Shown here piece after piece: positions 15,921 to 22,887 of a stretch of DNA of 38,167 nt. The stretch spans positions 1-38,167 of the forward strand of contig JAJYWL010000009.1 in the NCBI GenBank assembly GCA_021791545.1, in the 5' to 3' direction. The translations under genes and the position numbers were made by a program. This stretch comes from a bacterium. GTDB lineage: Bacteria; Patescibacteriota; Microgenomatia; Levybacterales; UBA12049. The notes beneath the pieces were generated by a model. It made no database searches, had not been told where the DNA came from, and saw only the letters and a list, made by a program, of their open reading frames with translations. Each line of letters opens with the position of its first letter. Position 1 is the stretch's first letter.

Positions 15921-16331
15921 TCATTTTTTAGTTAGCCAGGAAAGGAAAGTAACAACCAAGGATTGGCCTACGGCAACCACGATGAAAGATATGATGACAT
16001 TTACCGCCATTTTTGGAATCACAAAGCCGGCATAGTTTATACCCTCAAACGTAAAAGCCGTAATTCCAATCTGCGGAACAAATACGGTAAGTAAATAAAA
16101 TATTATTACGTTCGAAAGAAATGAAAACATTCCCAGTGTGACCAAGTTAAGAGGAAGCGTTAAAAGATTCAATATTGGCTTTATCACTATAAATAATATC
16201 GACAATGCAAGGCCTCCGAATAAGAAAGTTACAAGACCTCCGCTTACCTTAAAACCCGGAATTACTTGCGAAAGAACGAAGAGGGAAAATGAGTTAAATA
16301 AAACTGTCCTTAAAAAGGATTTCATAGCCAT
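15921..16331 (-). CDS. PF04020-type four-helix membrane protein (phage holin family IV / YvlD-like)
   Basis: A 136-residue protein with four membrane helices. The pattern LVIKPILNLLTLPLNLVTLGMFSFLSN (here starting FIVIKPILN) is the signature of the PF04020 family, called mycobacterial phage holin superfamily IV but widespread in chromosomes as YvlD-like proteins of unknown role. The context beside secG argues for a chromosomal envelope protein, not a phage holin. The ATG at 16331 opens MAMKS; the third codon is also ATG. The 77-bp gap to the divergent DUF2130 gene holds that gene's promoter and a short palindrome. Confidence 0.85.
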   Translation of the reverse strand: MAMKSFLRTVLFNSFSLFVLSQVIPGFKVSGGLVTFLFGGLALSILFIVIKPILNLLTLPLNLVTLGMFSFLSNVIIFYLLTVFVPQIGITAFTFEGINYAGFVIPKMAVNVIISFIVVAVGQSLVVTFLSWLTKK

Positions 16332-16360
16332 ATAAAAATGCTAACAAAAAGCAAACCTTT

Positions 16361-16399
16361 AGTCAAAACTGTTGACTTTTGAAAGTAAGGGCGTATTAT
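16361..16399 (+). promoter_or_regulatory. promoter of the DUF2130 gene with overlapping palindrome
   Basis: TTGACT (16372-16377), 16 nt, TATTAT (16394-16399), 9 nt before the ATG. The -35 is the right arm of a perfect inverted repeat AGTCAA-AACTG-TTGACT (16361-16377), which could be a repressor site. Confidence 0.6.
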
Positions 16400-16408
16400 A
16401 GATAAAAC

Positions 16409-17512
16409 ATGAACGATATTGTTTGCCCAAACTGTGGAAAAAGAATAGAAATCTCCGAAGCTCTTAGGCATGAATTTGAGGAAAAAGTAAGGAAAGAAGA
16501 ACAATCAAAAGCTAAAGAAGAAATCGAAAAGATTAAACTTCAAACACAAGCAGATCTTGAGAAGAAACTTAAGGAAGAATTTGAAAATAAAACAAAAGAA
16601 TCTAAGCTCCAACTTGAGGAAGCAGAAAAAAAGCAAAAAGAACTTCAAGAAAAGCTCACATTAGCCGCAAAAGAACAAAAAGAAAATGAAGAAAAGATAA
16701 AAATCGAAGCAGCAAAAGAAGCTTCCGAAAAAGCAAGGCTTGAAAAGCTTGAATACGAAAAGAAAATAGGCGATATGCAAAAAGCTCTTGAAGAAGCACA
16801 AAGAAAAGGAAAGCAAGGTTCCCAACAACTTCAGGGAGAAGTACTTGAACTTGACTTGGAAGAAAGGCTTAAGCAAACATTTCCAAACGACGAATTTCTT
16901 CCTATTCCAAAAGGGGTAGAAGGCGGAGATATCTGGCAAAAAGTCAAACTAAACGGAAAAGTAGTAGGTTCGATTCTTTGGGAAACAAAAAGAACGAAAG
17001 CCTGGAGCAAAGGCTGGATAACAAAACTCAAAGAAGACGCCGGACGAGTATCTGCATCTGAAGCCATTATAGTTTCACAAGTCTTACCCGAAGACAGTAA
17101 AAGTTTTGACAGAAAAGACGGAATCTGGATAACCGATTATGAAACAGCAATAAACATATGCAGATTTATCAGATTCCTTATCTCTACCGTCGCAACAGTT
17201 AAATCTTCTGCCTCCCAGACCGAGGAAGAATGGGGAAGGATAAGAGACTATATGATGAGCGATTCATTTAAACATAGGATGCAAGCACATTTTGACGGAA
17301 TCAAAGCCTTAAGAGACAGCCTCGACGCAGAGAAGAGATCTACAATTCTTAGATGGAAAAAACAGGAATCACAAATCGAAAAACTTGATACAAATACGAC
17401 CAACTTCTATGGCGAACTTAAATCAATAGTCTCTAATCTTCCTGAAATAAGCGGTGTTGATACACTGCTTTTGGAGGATTCAGATGAAGAAGCCCAAGAA
17501 ACCCTCATATAA
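16409..17512 (+). CDS. DUF2130 domain protein (coiled coil plus nuclease-like domain)
   Basis: A 367-residue protein. It opens with a single CPNCG zinc-knuckle half (C6, C9), then a long Glu/Lys-rich coiled coil (about 15-145), then the DUF2130 domain (about 150-360). The domain segment GSILWETKRTKAWSKGW has the E-x-K arrangement of PD-(D/E)XK-type nucleases, preceded by GGDIWQKV. The family's job is not established; a role in DNA handling is an inference. The start is an ATG 9 nt after a TATTAT box with no Shine-Dalgarno, so it is probably leaderless. Its last 29 bp overlap the start of rnhB, so the two genes are translationally linked. Confidence 0.85.
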   Translation: MNDIVCPNCGKRIEISEALRHEFEEKVRKEEQSKAKEEIEKIKLQTQADLEKKLKEEFENKTKESKLQLEEAEKKQKELQEKLTLAAKEQKENEEKIKIEAAKEASEKARLEKLEYEKKIGDMQKALEEAQRKGKQGSQQLQGEVLELDLEERLKQTFPNDEFLPIPKGVEGGDIWQKVKLNGKVVGSILWETKRTKAWSKGWITKLKEDAGRVSASEAIIVSQVLPEDSKSFDRKDGIWITDYETAINICRFIRFLISTVATVKSSASQTEEEWGRIRDYMMSDSFKHRMQAHFDGIKALRDSLDAEKRSTILRWKKQESQIEKLDTNTTNFYGELKSIVSNLPEISGVDTLLLEDSDEEAQETLI

Positions 17513-18119
17513 CTTGGAAAAACAATATTTGTCATCCGGAATTGACTATGTATTCGGTATTGATGAAGTGGGAAGAGGATGCTTTGCAGGACCTCTCGTT
17601 GCCTCTGCGGTTTGTTTTGACAAAAAGATCAAAAGAAAATGGTTCAAAGATATCAATGACTCAAAACAGCTTACAGCAAAAGAAAGAAGAAGGCTGTCTA
17701 AACTGATAATAAGACACGGCAGCTCGTACACAGAGACAATAGATGTAGAAACAATTAATAAAATTGGTATAGGTAAGGCGAATACTTTAATTTTTAAAAA
17801 ACTTATTAAAAAAATATCTAATGACCTTGGTAAAAATAAAATTCAGTTCCTTATTGATGGAAACAAAAAAGATATCCAAATTGAAAACTTAGAATTTATA
17901 GTAAAAGGTGACAATAAAATTATTTCTGTTGCTGCTGCATCAATAGTAGCAAAAGATCATAGAGATAGAATTATGAGAGATTTGGATAAAGTATATAAAG
18001 GTTATAATTTAGCAAAAAATAAAGGATACGGAACAAAATTTCACCAAGAAGCAATTAAAAAATTTGGATTATCTGATATACACAGAAAATCTTTTGATCT
18101 TCAGAAATTTACCCAATAG
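17484..18119 (+). CDS. rnhB: ribonuclease HII
   Basis: A 211-residue enzyme that removes RNA from RNA-DNA hybrids, including Okazaki primers and misincorporated ribonucleotides. The active-site motif GIDEVGRGCFAGPLVASAV (D27, E28) is followed by DSKQLT, LIDGNK with a conserved Asp, VAAASIVAKDHRDR and, near the end, SDIHRKSF. The start ATG 17484 is fixed by a GGAGG six nt upstream, inside the DUF2130 gene; a longer TTG-initiated reading at 17454 has no support. It is one of few genes here with a good Shine-Dalgarno, as expected for an internal operon gene. Its 3' end overlaps the convergent amidotransferase gene by 11 bp. Confidence 0.96.
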   Translation: MKKPKKPSYNLEKQYLSSGIDYVFGIDEVGRGCFAGPLVASAVCFDKKIKRKWFKDINDSKQLTAKERRRLSKLIIRHGSSYTETIDVETINKIGIGKANTLIFKKLIKKISNDLGKNKIQFLIDGNKKDIQIENLEFIVKGDNKIISVAAASIVAKDHRDRIMRDLDKVYKGYNLAKNKGYGTKFHQEAIKKFGLSDIHRKSFDLQKFTQ

Positions 18120-18663
18120 CTCCAAGAAAATTTTTTAATATTCTTTCTCCGCAAGTTTGATCAACAAACATTTCTGGATGAAATTGAACTCCATAAATAG
18201 GAAGGGACTTATGTTTTACAGCTTCGATTCCGTCTTTAGATTTTGCTAATGCAATTAAATCAGTAGGAACTTTTGAAATAACCCATCTATGGTTTTCAAA
18301 AACCTTGAAATTATCTATCCATTTAAATATCTGATCTTCTTCAAGTATCTCTATATCCAATATGCCGTTTTCTTTTTTCTCCAATCTTTTCAATTCTGCT
18401 CCAAACGCATGTGCAATTAACTGAAATCCTAAACAAATACCAAATATCGGAATTTTTATTTCTTTTACAAAATTAATTTCTCTTGAAAATTTTTCTTCAT
18501 TCCCAAGTATTGGAAAGCTATGGCCACCTGAAAGTATCACGCAATCAGCATAAAATTCATTGTTTAATTGGGAAAAGGGAATAATGGAAACATCATGAGG
18601 TTTTAAAATACCTACCAATTTGTCGAGGTATGAAGAGCCATTATCTACGAGCAGTATTTTCAT
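18109..18663 (-). CDS. class I glutamine amidotransferase (GuaA-type glutaminase domain)
   Basis: A 184-residue stand-alone glutaminase. The nucleophile is C77 in GICLGFQLIAHAFGAEL, with H162 and E164 in GVQFHPEMF completing the triad. It supplies ammonia to a partner synthase. The layout is closest to the glutaminase part of GMP synthase (split as in archaea) or the PabA/TrpG type; the synthase partner is not in this window, so the pathway is open. An unusual point is GGH where most have GGP at about residues 46-48. The ATG lies 4 nt after the 3' end of tRNA-Lys(CTT) on the same strand, so the tRNA and gene must be co-transcribed or the gene uses a promoter inside the tRNA. Confidence 0.87.
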   Translation of the reverse strand: MKILLVDNGSSYLDKLVGILKPHDVSIIPFSQLNNEFYADCVILSGGHSFPILGNEEKFSREINFVKEIKIPIFGICLGFQLIAHAFGAELKRLEKKENGILDIEILEEDQIFKWIDNFKVFENHRWVISKVPTDLIALAKSKDGIEAVKHKSLPIYGVQFHPEMFVDQTCGERILKNFLGAIG

Positions 18664-18667
18664 TCAG

Positions 18668-18740
18668 TGAGCCGCCAGGGAATCGAACCCTGAACCTACT
18701 CCTTAAGAGGGAGTTGCTCTGCCAATTGAGCTAGCGGCCC
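18668..18740 (-). tRNA. tRNA-Lys (anticodon CTT)
   Basis: Cloverleaf with acceptor GGGCCGC/GCGGCTC, D-arm AGCTCAATTGGCAGAGC, anticodon loop CTCTTAA (CTT), T-arm GGGTTCGATTCCC and discriminator A. CCA is not encoded. An extended -10 (TGGTAAAAT; TAAAAT at 18749-18754, minus) lies 8 nt upstream. Confidence 0.95.
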
Positions 18741-18789
18741 GTGGACTCATTTTACCAGAAATCTAGCCATATTTCATTACCTTATAAGC

Positions 18790-18823
18790 TTTACTTCAGC
18801 CTCCCTAGAGTAGTATACTAGGG
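18790..18823 (+). promoter_or_regulatory. promoter of tRNA-Arg(TCG) with inverted repeat over the -10
   Basis: TTACTT (18791-18796), 17 nt, TATACT (18814-18819), 10 nt before the tRNA. The arms CCCTAG (18803-18808) and CTAGGG (18818-18823) form a perfect inverted repeat around the -10, extended outward by CAGC/GCTG with a bulge. Confidence 0.55.
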
Positions 18824-18829
18824 CTGAAA

Positions 18830-18903
18830 GCGCCCTTAGCTCAACTGGATAGAGCGGACGGCTTCGGACCGTCAGGTTGCGGGTTCGACTCCTGCAGGGC
18901 GCG
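18830..18903 (+). tRNA. tRNA-Arg (anticodon TCG)
   Basis: Perfect acceptor GCGCCCT/AGGGCGC, D-arm AGCTCAACTGGATAGAGC, anticodon stem GACGG/CCGTC with loop CTTCGGA (TCG), T-arm GGGTTCGACTCC and discriminator G. CCA is not encoded. Confidence 0.96.
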
Positions 18904-18941
18904 CAAATCACATACAGCTCAACTGATTTATCCTATAATAG

Positions 18942-18970
18942 TTGAGTTTAACCTCAATTTCTGATATAAT
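18942..18970 (+). promoter_or_regulatory. promoter of the 18980 gene
   Basis: TTGAGT (18942-18947), 17 nt, TATAAT (18965-18970), 9 nt before the ATG. The mRNA would be leaderless or nearly so. Confidence 0.7.
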
Positions 18971-18979
18971 CTTGCACTC

Positions 18980-19465
18980 ATGTTAGAAAGAGCAGTAACT
19001 CCAGACATAAATATCCAACCAGAAAGCATGGCTATCCATGAGGGGCATTTAGTGGAAAGTTTTGCAGACGGAAGAGTTAAAACATTCAGCGGTCACAGTC
19101 CTAAAACCTTAATTCACCTTCCTGAATTTAACACTCATGTAGTAATACATAAATTCGGGCCTTTTGAATTTAATAAAGTAGGAGAAGTAGATTATATAGA
19201 AGTAAGAAGGGGACATCATAAAGGAAGATTTGCCATGGGATTTTCTGATAAGAAAGGCGGAACTTCATTTGAATACGATAGCTGGTCCGATGAGGGTGTA
19301 ATTGGAACATCTTACGGAAAAAGACTTGATTTAGTAATTGCCTCCTTATTTTTTGATGATCCAAAAATGAATGAAAAGATTGGTGAGGCAAAAATGGATG
19401 AAACGGTTAAAAGATATCTTAAATTTGCCATAATCACACAAGGAAGACTTCATCCTCTTAAATAA
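18980..19465 (+). CDS. hypothetical protein, 161 aa
   Basis: I do not recognise this protein. It is soluble, histidine-rich (HEGHLVES, SGHSPKTLIHL, RRGHHKGRF) and of mixed alpha/beta character, without signal peptide or membrane segment. The middle (EYDSWSDEGVIGTSYGKRLDL) and the helical end look well folded. The sigma-70-like promoter with its -10 at 18965 strongly supports the ATG and a leaderless mRNA. It is followed 35 bp later by another unknown gene with its own TATAAT, so the two are probably separate units. Confidence 0.65.
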   Translation: MLERAVTPDINIQPESMAIHEGHLVESFADGRVKTFSGHSPKTLIHLPEFNTHVVIHKFGPFEFNKVGEVDYIEVRRGHHKGRFAMGFSDKKGGTSFEYDSWSDEGVIGTSYGKRLDLVIASLFFDDPKMNEKIGEAKMDETVKRYLKFAIITQGRLHPLK

Positions 19466-19488
19466 ATTCCAGCTTTAAATGGTTGTGT

Positions 19489-19494
19489 TATAAT
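19489..19494 (+). promoter_or_regulatory. -10 box (TATAAT) of the 19501 gene
   Basis: A perfect TATAAT 6 nt before the ATG at 19501 predicts a leaderless mRNA and argues against the longer TTG start at 19483, which would lie upstream of the -10. Confidence 0.6.
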
Positions 19495-19500
19495 CTCAAT

Positions 19501-19908
19501 ATGACTGAGGGAAGTCGACGGATTAATCCGGCCGATATATTTAGATCATTCCATAGAAGCGGAAAAAAAGAAGCGGCATCTCCCGAAATCCCTGTTATTC
19601 CGACAGCAGTCTCTCGTGAATTACCCTCCGATTATGAAGATTTAGAAATTTCCCTAACACCCCAAGCCCAGATAGCTTTAGATCATCTAATGGACATTAC
19701 GGGATCTTCTATTCACAGAATTATTAATCAAACACTGGTAGATATGGCTGCAATAAGAGGTAGAGCACAAGAATTAGGTACAGACCACGTTAAGATTGTC
19801 GATAAATGGGGTAACGGTAGAAGAATAAAACTACATGAAATTGAACCGCCAACTCCCGAAAATCTTGTATTTTTTCCCAACGGAAACGATCAAGACGATC
19901 AAGCCTAA
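19501..19908 (+). CDS. hypothetical protein, 135 aa
   Basis: A soluble, acidic protein of unknown function. The first 50 residues are Pro/Ser-rich and look disordered (SPEIPVIPTAVSRELPSDYE). A helical centre (LTPQAQIALDHLMDITGSSIHRIINQTLVDMAAIRGRAQEL) resembles in pattern, but not in provable homology, small DNA-binding or ribbon-helix-helix-type helices. The end is Pro/Asp-rich. The start ATG 19501 is fixed by the TATAAT box. It precedes the MacAB-like operon by 53 bp on the same strand but seems to have its own promoter, so a role in controlling that operon is only a guess. Confidence 0.65.
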   Translation: MTEGSRRINPADIFRSFHRSGKKEAASPEIPVIPTAVSRELPSDYEDLEISLTPQAQIALDHLMDITGSSIHRIINQTLVDMAAIRGRAQELGTDHVKIVDKWGNGRRIKLHEIEPPTPENLVFFPNGNDQDDQA

Positions 19909-19961
19909 TAGAATCTCTATTTCTATTTACTTTTCCATAATTAAGCACTAATATAGATTTG

Positions 19962-21014
19962 ATGAGCAAAGTGTTGAACTTATTAAAAGCTGGTAGAAAA
20001 TGGGCATTTTCCCACAAGAAAATTTCCTTAATTATTCTTATTGTTCTTTTAGTATTAGCTTTTTTTATGTGGCCTAAAAATCCTCCAAAAGTTCTTACCC
20101 AAGAAGCTTCTTACTCCGATGTTGTAAAAACTGTTTCAACTACCGGAAAAATTGATTCCGATAATACTGCCGATCTTTCATTTCAAAGCGGGGGAAAACT
20201 AATATATCTAGGAGCAAAAGTAGGGGATTATGTCAAAAAAGGCCAGGCGATAGCAAGTTTGGATCAAACACAACTTCAGGCATCATATAGACAAGCTGTA
20301 CAAGATTTTACAGCGGCAAAAGCCGCTTCCGATCAATATTATGACGGGCATAAAAGCACGGGAGAAAGCTATCCGGAGAAAGTAACAAGAACGGCATTGG
20401 ATGCGACACAAAATAAAGCATATGACCAGATGATGAAAGTTCAGAATGATTTATATAACTCTACCCTTTATTCACCTATAGACGGAATATTAACAAGAGC
20501 TGATACGCAATCTATAAATGTAAATGTTCTTCCAACAACCGTATTTACGGTAACCGATCCTACTTCTTTAGTCTTCAAGATGGAAGTAGATGAATCGGAT
20601 ATCGGAAACATAAAAGACAACCAACAAGTCGAAATTAATTTGGATTCCTTTCCAAACGACACTCTTAAAGTCTATGTAGATCAAATAGACTTTGTTAGCC
20701 ATACCACATCCTCAGGAGGAACAGCCTTCTATGTAAAAGCTAAACTTCCTCAAAACAGTGCTTACAGAGTAGGAATGAGCGGAAATGCAGACATAATAGT
20801 AGACAAAAAAGAACACGTTCTTGCTATTCCGTTGTCGAGCGTAACAGACGACAATTCTGTATATGTAAAAGTAGGGAATAAATATGAAAAAAGAAAAGTT
20901 AAATTAGGTCTACAGAGCGATACTCTTACAGAGGTTTTATCCGGAGTAAGTGTTGGAGAAACTGTAGCTGTAGATCCTACTTCAGTTCCCCAAAACTTAA
21001 TAGCTAAAAAATAA
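19962..21014 (+). CDS. MacA-like periplasmic adaptor (HlyD family)
   Basis: A 350-residue membrane-fusion protein. It has one N-terminal anchor (about 21-38), then the lipoyl half (SGGKLIYLGAKVGDYVKKGQAIASLDQ, about 76-102), a short helical hairpin (about 103-150, clearly shorter than in MacA of Gram-negatives), the second lipoyl half (LYSPIDGILTRADTQSINVNV), a beta-barrel and a C-terminal membrane-proximal domain (VYVKVGNKYEKRKVKLGLQSD). In a CPR cell without a classical outer membrane it would act outside the cytoplasmic membrane with the MacB-like pair. ATG 19962 follows a TAATAT box by 7 nt. The ATPase gene starts 5 bp after its stop. Confidence 0.9.
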   Translation: MSKVLNLLKAGRKWAFSHKKISLIILIVLLVLAFFMWPKNPPKVLTQEASYSDVVKTVSTTGKIDSDNTADLSFQSGGKLIYLGAKVGDYVKKGQAIASLDQTQLQASYRQAVQDFTAAKAASDQYYDGHKSTGESYPEKVTRTALDATQNKAYDQMMKVQNDLYNSTLYSPIDGILTRADTQSINVNVLPTTVFTVTDPTSLVFKMEVDESDIGNIKDNQQVEINLDSFPNDTLKVYVDQIDFVSHTTSSGGTAFYVKAKLPQNSAYRVGMSGNADIIVDKKEHVLAIPLSSVTDDNSVYVKVGNKYEKRKVKLGLQSDTLTEVLSGVSVGETVAVDPTSVPQNLIAKK

Positions 21015-21019
21015 CTTCT

Positions 21020-21700
21020 ATGAAAAAGAATAGCATCATCAAAATGGTAGACATTGCCAAGGTATATGATGGCGGAGAATTTCATACTCAAGCTTTAAAA
21101 GACATAGATTTAGATGTCGAGAGCGGTGATTTTTTGGCAATAACAGGAAGATCAGGATCGGGAAAATCAACCTTGATGCATATAATAGGACTATTAGATA
21201 CTCCAAGCTCGGGAAAATATATTCTTAACGGAACAGACGTCTCAAAACTTGATGAAGATGAACAAGCTCTTCAAAGAAACAAGGAGATAGGCTTTGTTTT
21301 TCAGCAATTCAACCTTCTTCCCAAACTATCTGCCTTAGACAACGTAATACTTCCCTCAATTTATGCCGGGACAGCTTCAAAAGAAAGGACAGAAAAAGCA
21401 GATATGCTTTTGACTATGTTAGGACTTGCGGATCATATAAATAAAAGACCAAATCAGATGTCGGGAGGACAACAACAAAGAGTAGCTATAGCAAGAGCAC
21501 TTATGAATGATCCCGAGCTTATCTTAGCCGATGAGCCAACGGGAAACCTTGATACTGCTTCTGGCGACGACGTAATGAAAACATTAAAACAACTTAACAA
21601 AGAAGGAAAAACCATTGTTCTCATAACACATGAACACGATATAGCTTTGCAAGCAAGAAAAATACTTCATCTTGAAGACGGGAGGCTTATTGAAAAATGA
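21020..21700 (+). CDS. MacB/LolD-type ABC transporter ATP-binding protein
   Basis: A 226-residue ATPase with all motifs: Walker A GRSGSGKST (about 43-51), Q-loop FVFQQFNLLPKLSALDNV, signature MSGGQQQRVAIARAL, Walker B LILADEPTGNLD and switch His in LITHEHD. The Q-loop and PTGNLD wording is typical of the MacB/LolD/FtsE subgroup that powers export of peptides, lipoproteins or antibiotics by a mechanotransmission mechanism. It begins at ATG 21020, 5 bp after the adaptor gene, and its TGA overlaps the permease ATG by 4 bp, so the three genes are one operon. Confidence 0.95.
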   Translation: MKKNSIIKMVDIAKVYDGGEFHTQALKDIDLDVESGDFLAITGRSGSGKSTLMHIIGLLDTPSSGKYILNGTDVSKLDEDEQALQRNKEIGFVFQQFNLLPKLSALDNVILPSIYAGTASKERTEKADMLLTMLGLADHINKRPNQMSGGQQQRVAIARALMNDPELILADEPTGNLDTASGDDVMKTLKQLNKEGKTIVLITHEHDIALQARKILHLEDGRLIEK

Positions 21701-22887
21701 ACACCAGAGAACTTATAACTCTTTCTTTTAACGCTATTTGGGGAAATAAAATGAGAAGCTTCCTCACTACACTTGGAATAACCATCGGAGTTTTTGCAAT
21801 AATTGTTTTGGTATCAATCGGCTCAGGACTTCAGGCATATATTTCAAGTCAAATTTCCTCATTAGGCCCTAATATCATGGATGTTATTCCCGGAAATAAT
21901 TTAATGTCCGCCTTTGGTCCGGGTACTCAAAACAAGTTCACAATTCCTCTTGCCCAAAAATTATCCGATAGACTTGCTCCCATAGCTCAAGTCGCACCTC
22001 TTGCCGAAGTTCTTACAAATGTTAAATACAAAAATGTTGTCGATAAAAATGTGTATGCAATAGGAAGTACATACAATTTTCCTAAAGCCGTTGTTTATGG
22101 AAAAACAATAATGGGAAGATGGTTTTCCCAAGGCCAGGAACAATCGGGATCAAAAGTGGCAGTAATAGGCTACACCGTATATACAAAGTTTTTTAGTAAC
22201 AAAAATCCGATAGGCGAAAAGATATTTGTAGGCAATGAAAAATATACCGTTGTGGGTGTCGCGGAAAAAAACGGAGCATCTTTGGGAGTAGACCATGACA
22301 ATGTTGTCTATATCCCGATTGAAGCCGTTCACTCACAATTCGGAGTAGATAGACTGATGGAAATTGTTGTTAATACCAATTCCGAAAATAATGTTCCTAT
22401 AGTTAAGAAACAAATCAACGCAATACTTTCCAAAGACTTAAATCCCGACGAATACAGTATTCAGACAGGAGACAGTCTTTCTAAAACACTCTCCAACATA
22501 ACAGGTATGCTTTCTCTTGCATTAGGAGGCATAGCTGCAATTTCCCTTTTAGTCGGCGGGATCGGGGTTGCAAACATAATGCTTGTTTCAGTTACGGAAA
22601 GAACGAAGGAAATAGGACTTAGAAAAGCTTTAGGAGCAAAAAGAAAGGATATTCTCAGTCAATTCTTATTAGAGTCAGTCATGCTCTCAATGACGGGGGG
22701 TATTGTTGGTATTTTATTAGGAATGATAGCGTCCATAATAATAGCGATGATTCTTGTTTCAAGTGTAACATTCTGGTCGGTTGCTCTTGCTTTCTGCTTC
22801 TCGGTTGCAGTTGGTATAATATTCGGTATGGCTCCTGCCATTAGAGCCTCTAAATTATCTCCAATTGATGCTCTTAGATATGAATAA
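21697..22887 (+). CDS. MacB-like ABC transporter permease (FtsX/MacB family)
   Basis: A 396-residue permease with the MacB topology: one N-terminal membrane helix (about 18-42, FLTTLGITIGVFAIIVLVSIG), a large extracytoplasmic MacB_PCD domain (about 45-270), then three C-terminal helices (about 275-300, 325-350 and 358-382) with SVTERTKEIGLRKALGAKRKDI between them, the conserved coupling helix that contacts the ATPase. It ends with IRASKLSPIDALRYE, the family's typical tail. It exports an unknown substrate with the upstream ATPase and adaptor. It shares ATGA with the ATPase gene and overlaps the next gene by 8 bp. Confidence 0.94.
   Translation: MNTRELITLSFNAIWGNKMRSFLTTLGITIGVFAIIVLVSIGSGLQAYISSQISSLGPNIMDVIPGNNLMSAFGPGTQNKFTIPLAQKLSDRLAPIAQVAPLAEVLTNVKYKNVVDKNVYAIGSTYNFPKAVVYGKTIMGRWFSQGQEQSGSKVAVIGYTVYTKFFSNKNPIGEKIFVGNEKYTVVGVAEKNGASLGVDHDNVVYIPIEAVHSQFGVDRLMEIVVNTNSENNVPIVKKQINAILSKDLNPDEYSIQTGDSLSKTLSNITGMLSLALGGIAAISLLVGGIGVANIMLVSVTERTKEIGLRKALGAKRKDILSQFLLESVMLSMTGGIVGILLGMIASIIIAMILVSSVTFWSVALAFCFSVAVGIIFGMAPAIRASKLSPIDALRYE

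Noticed and set aside
15921-16331. Phage origin suggested by the holin family name
   Set aside because: PF04020 proteins are common chromosomal membrane proteins; no other phage gene is near and the neighbour is secG.
19483-19500. Upstream TTG start for the 19501 gene
   Set aside because: The extension covers the TATAAT box itself, so it would be untranscribed.
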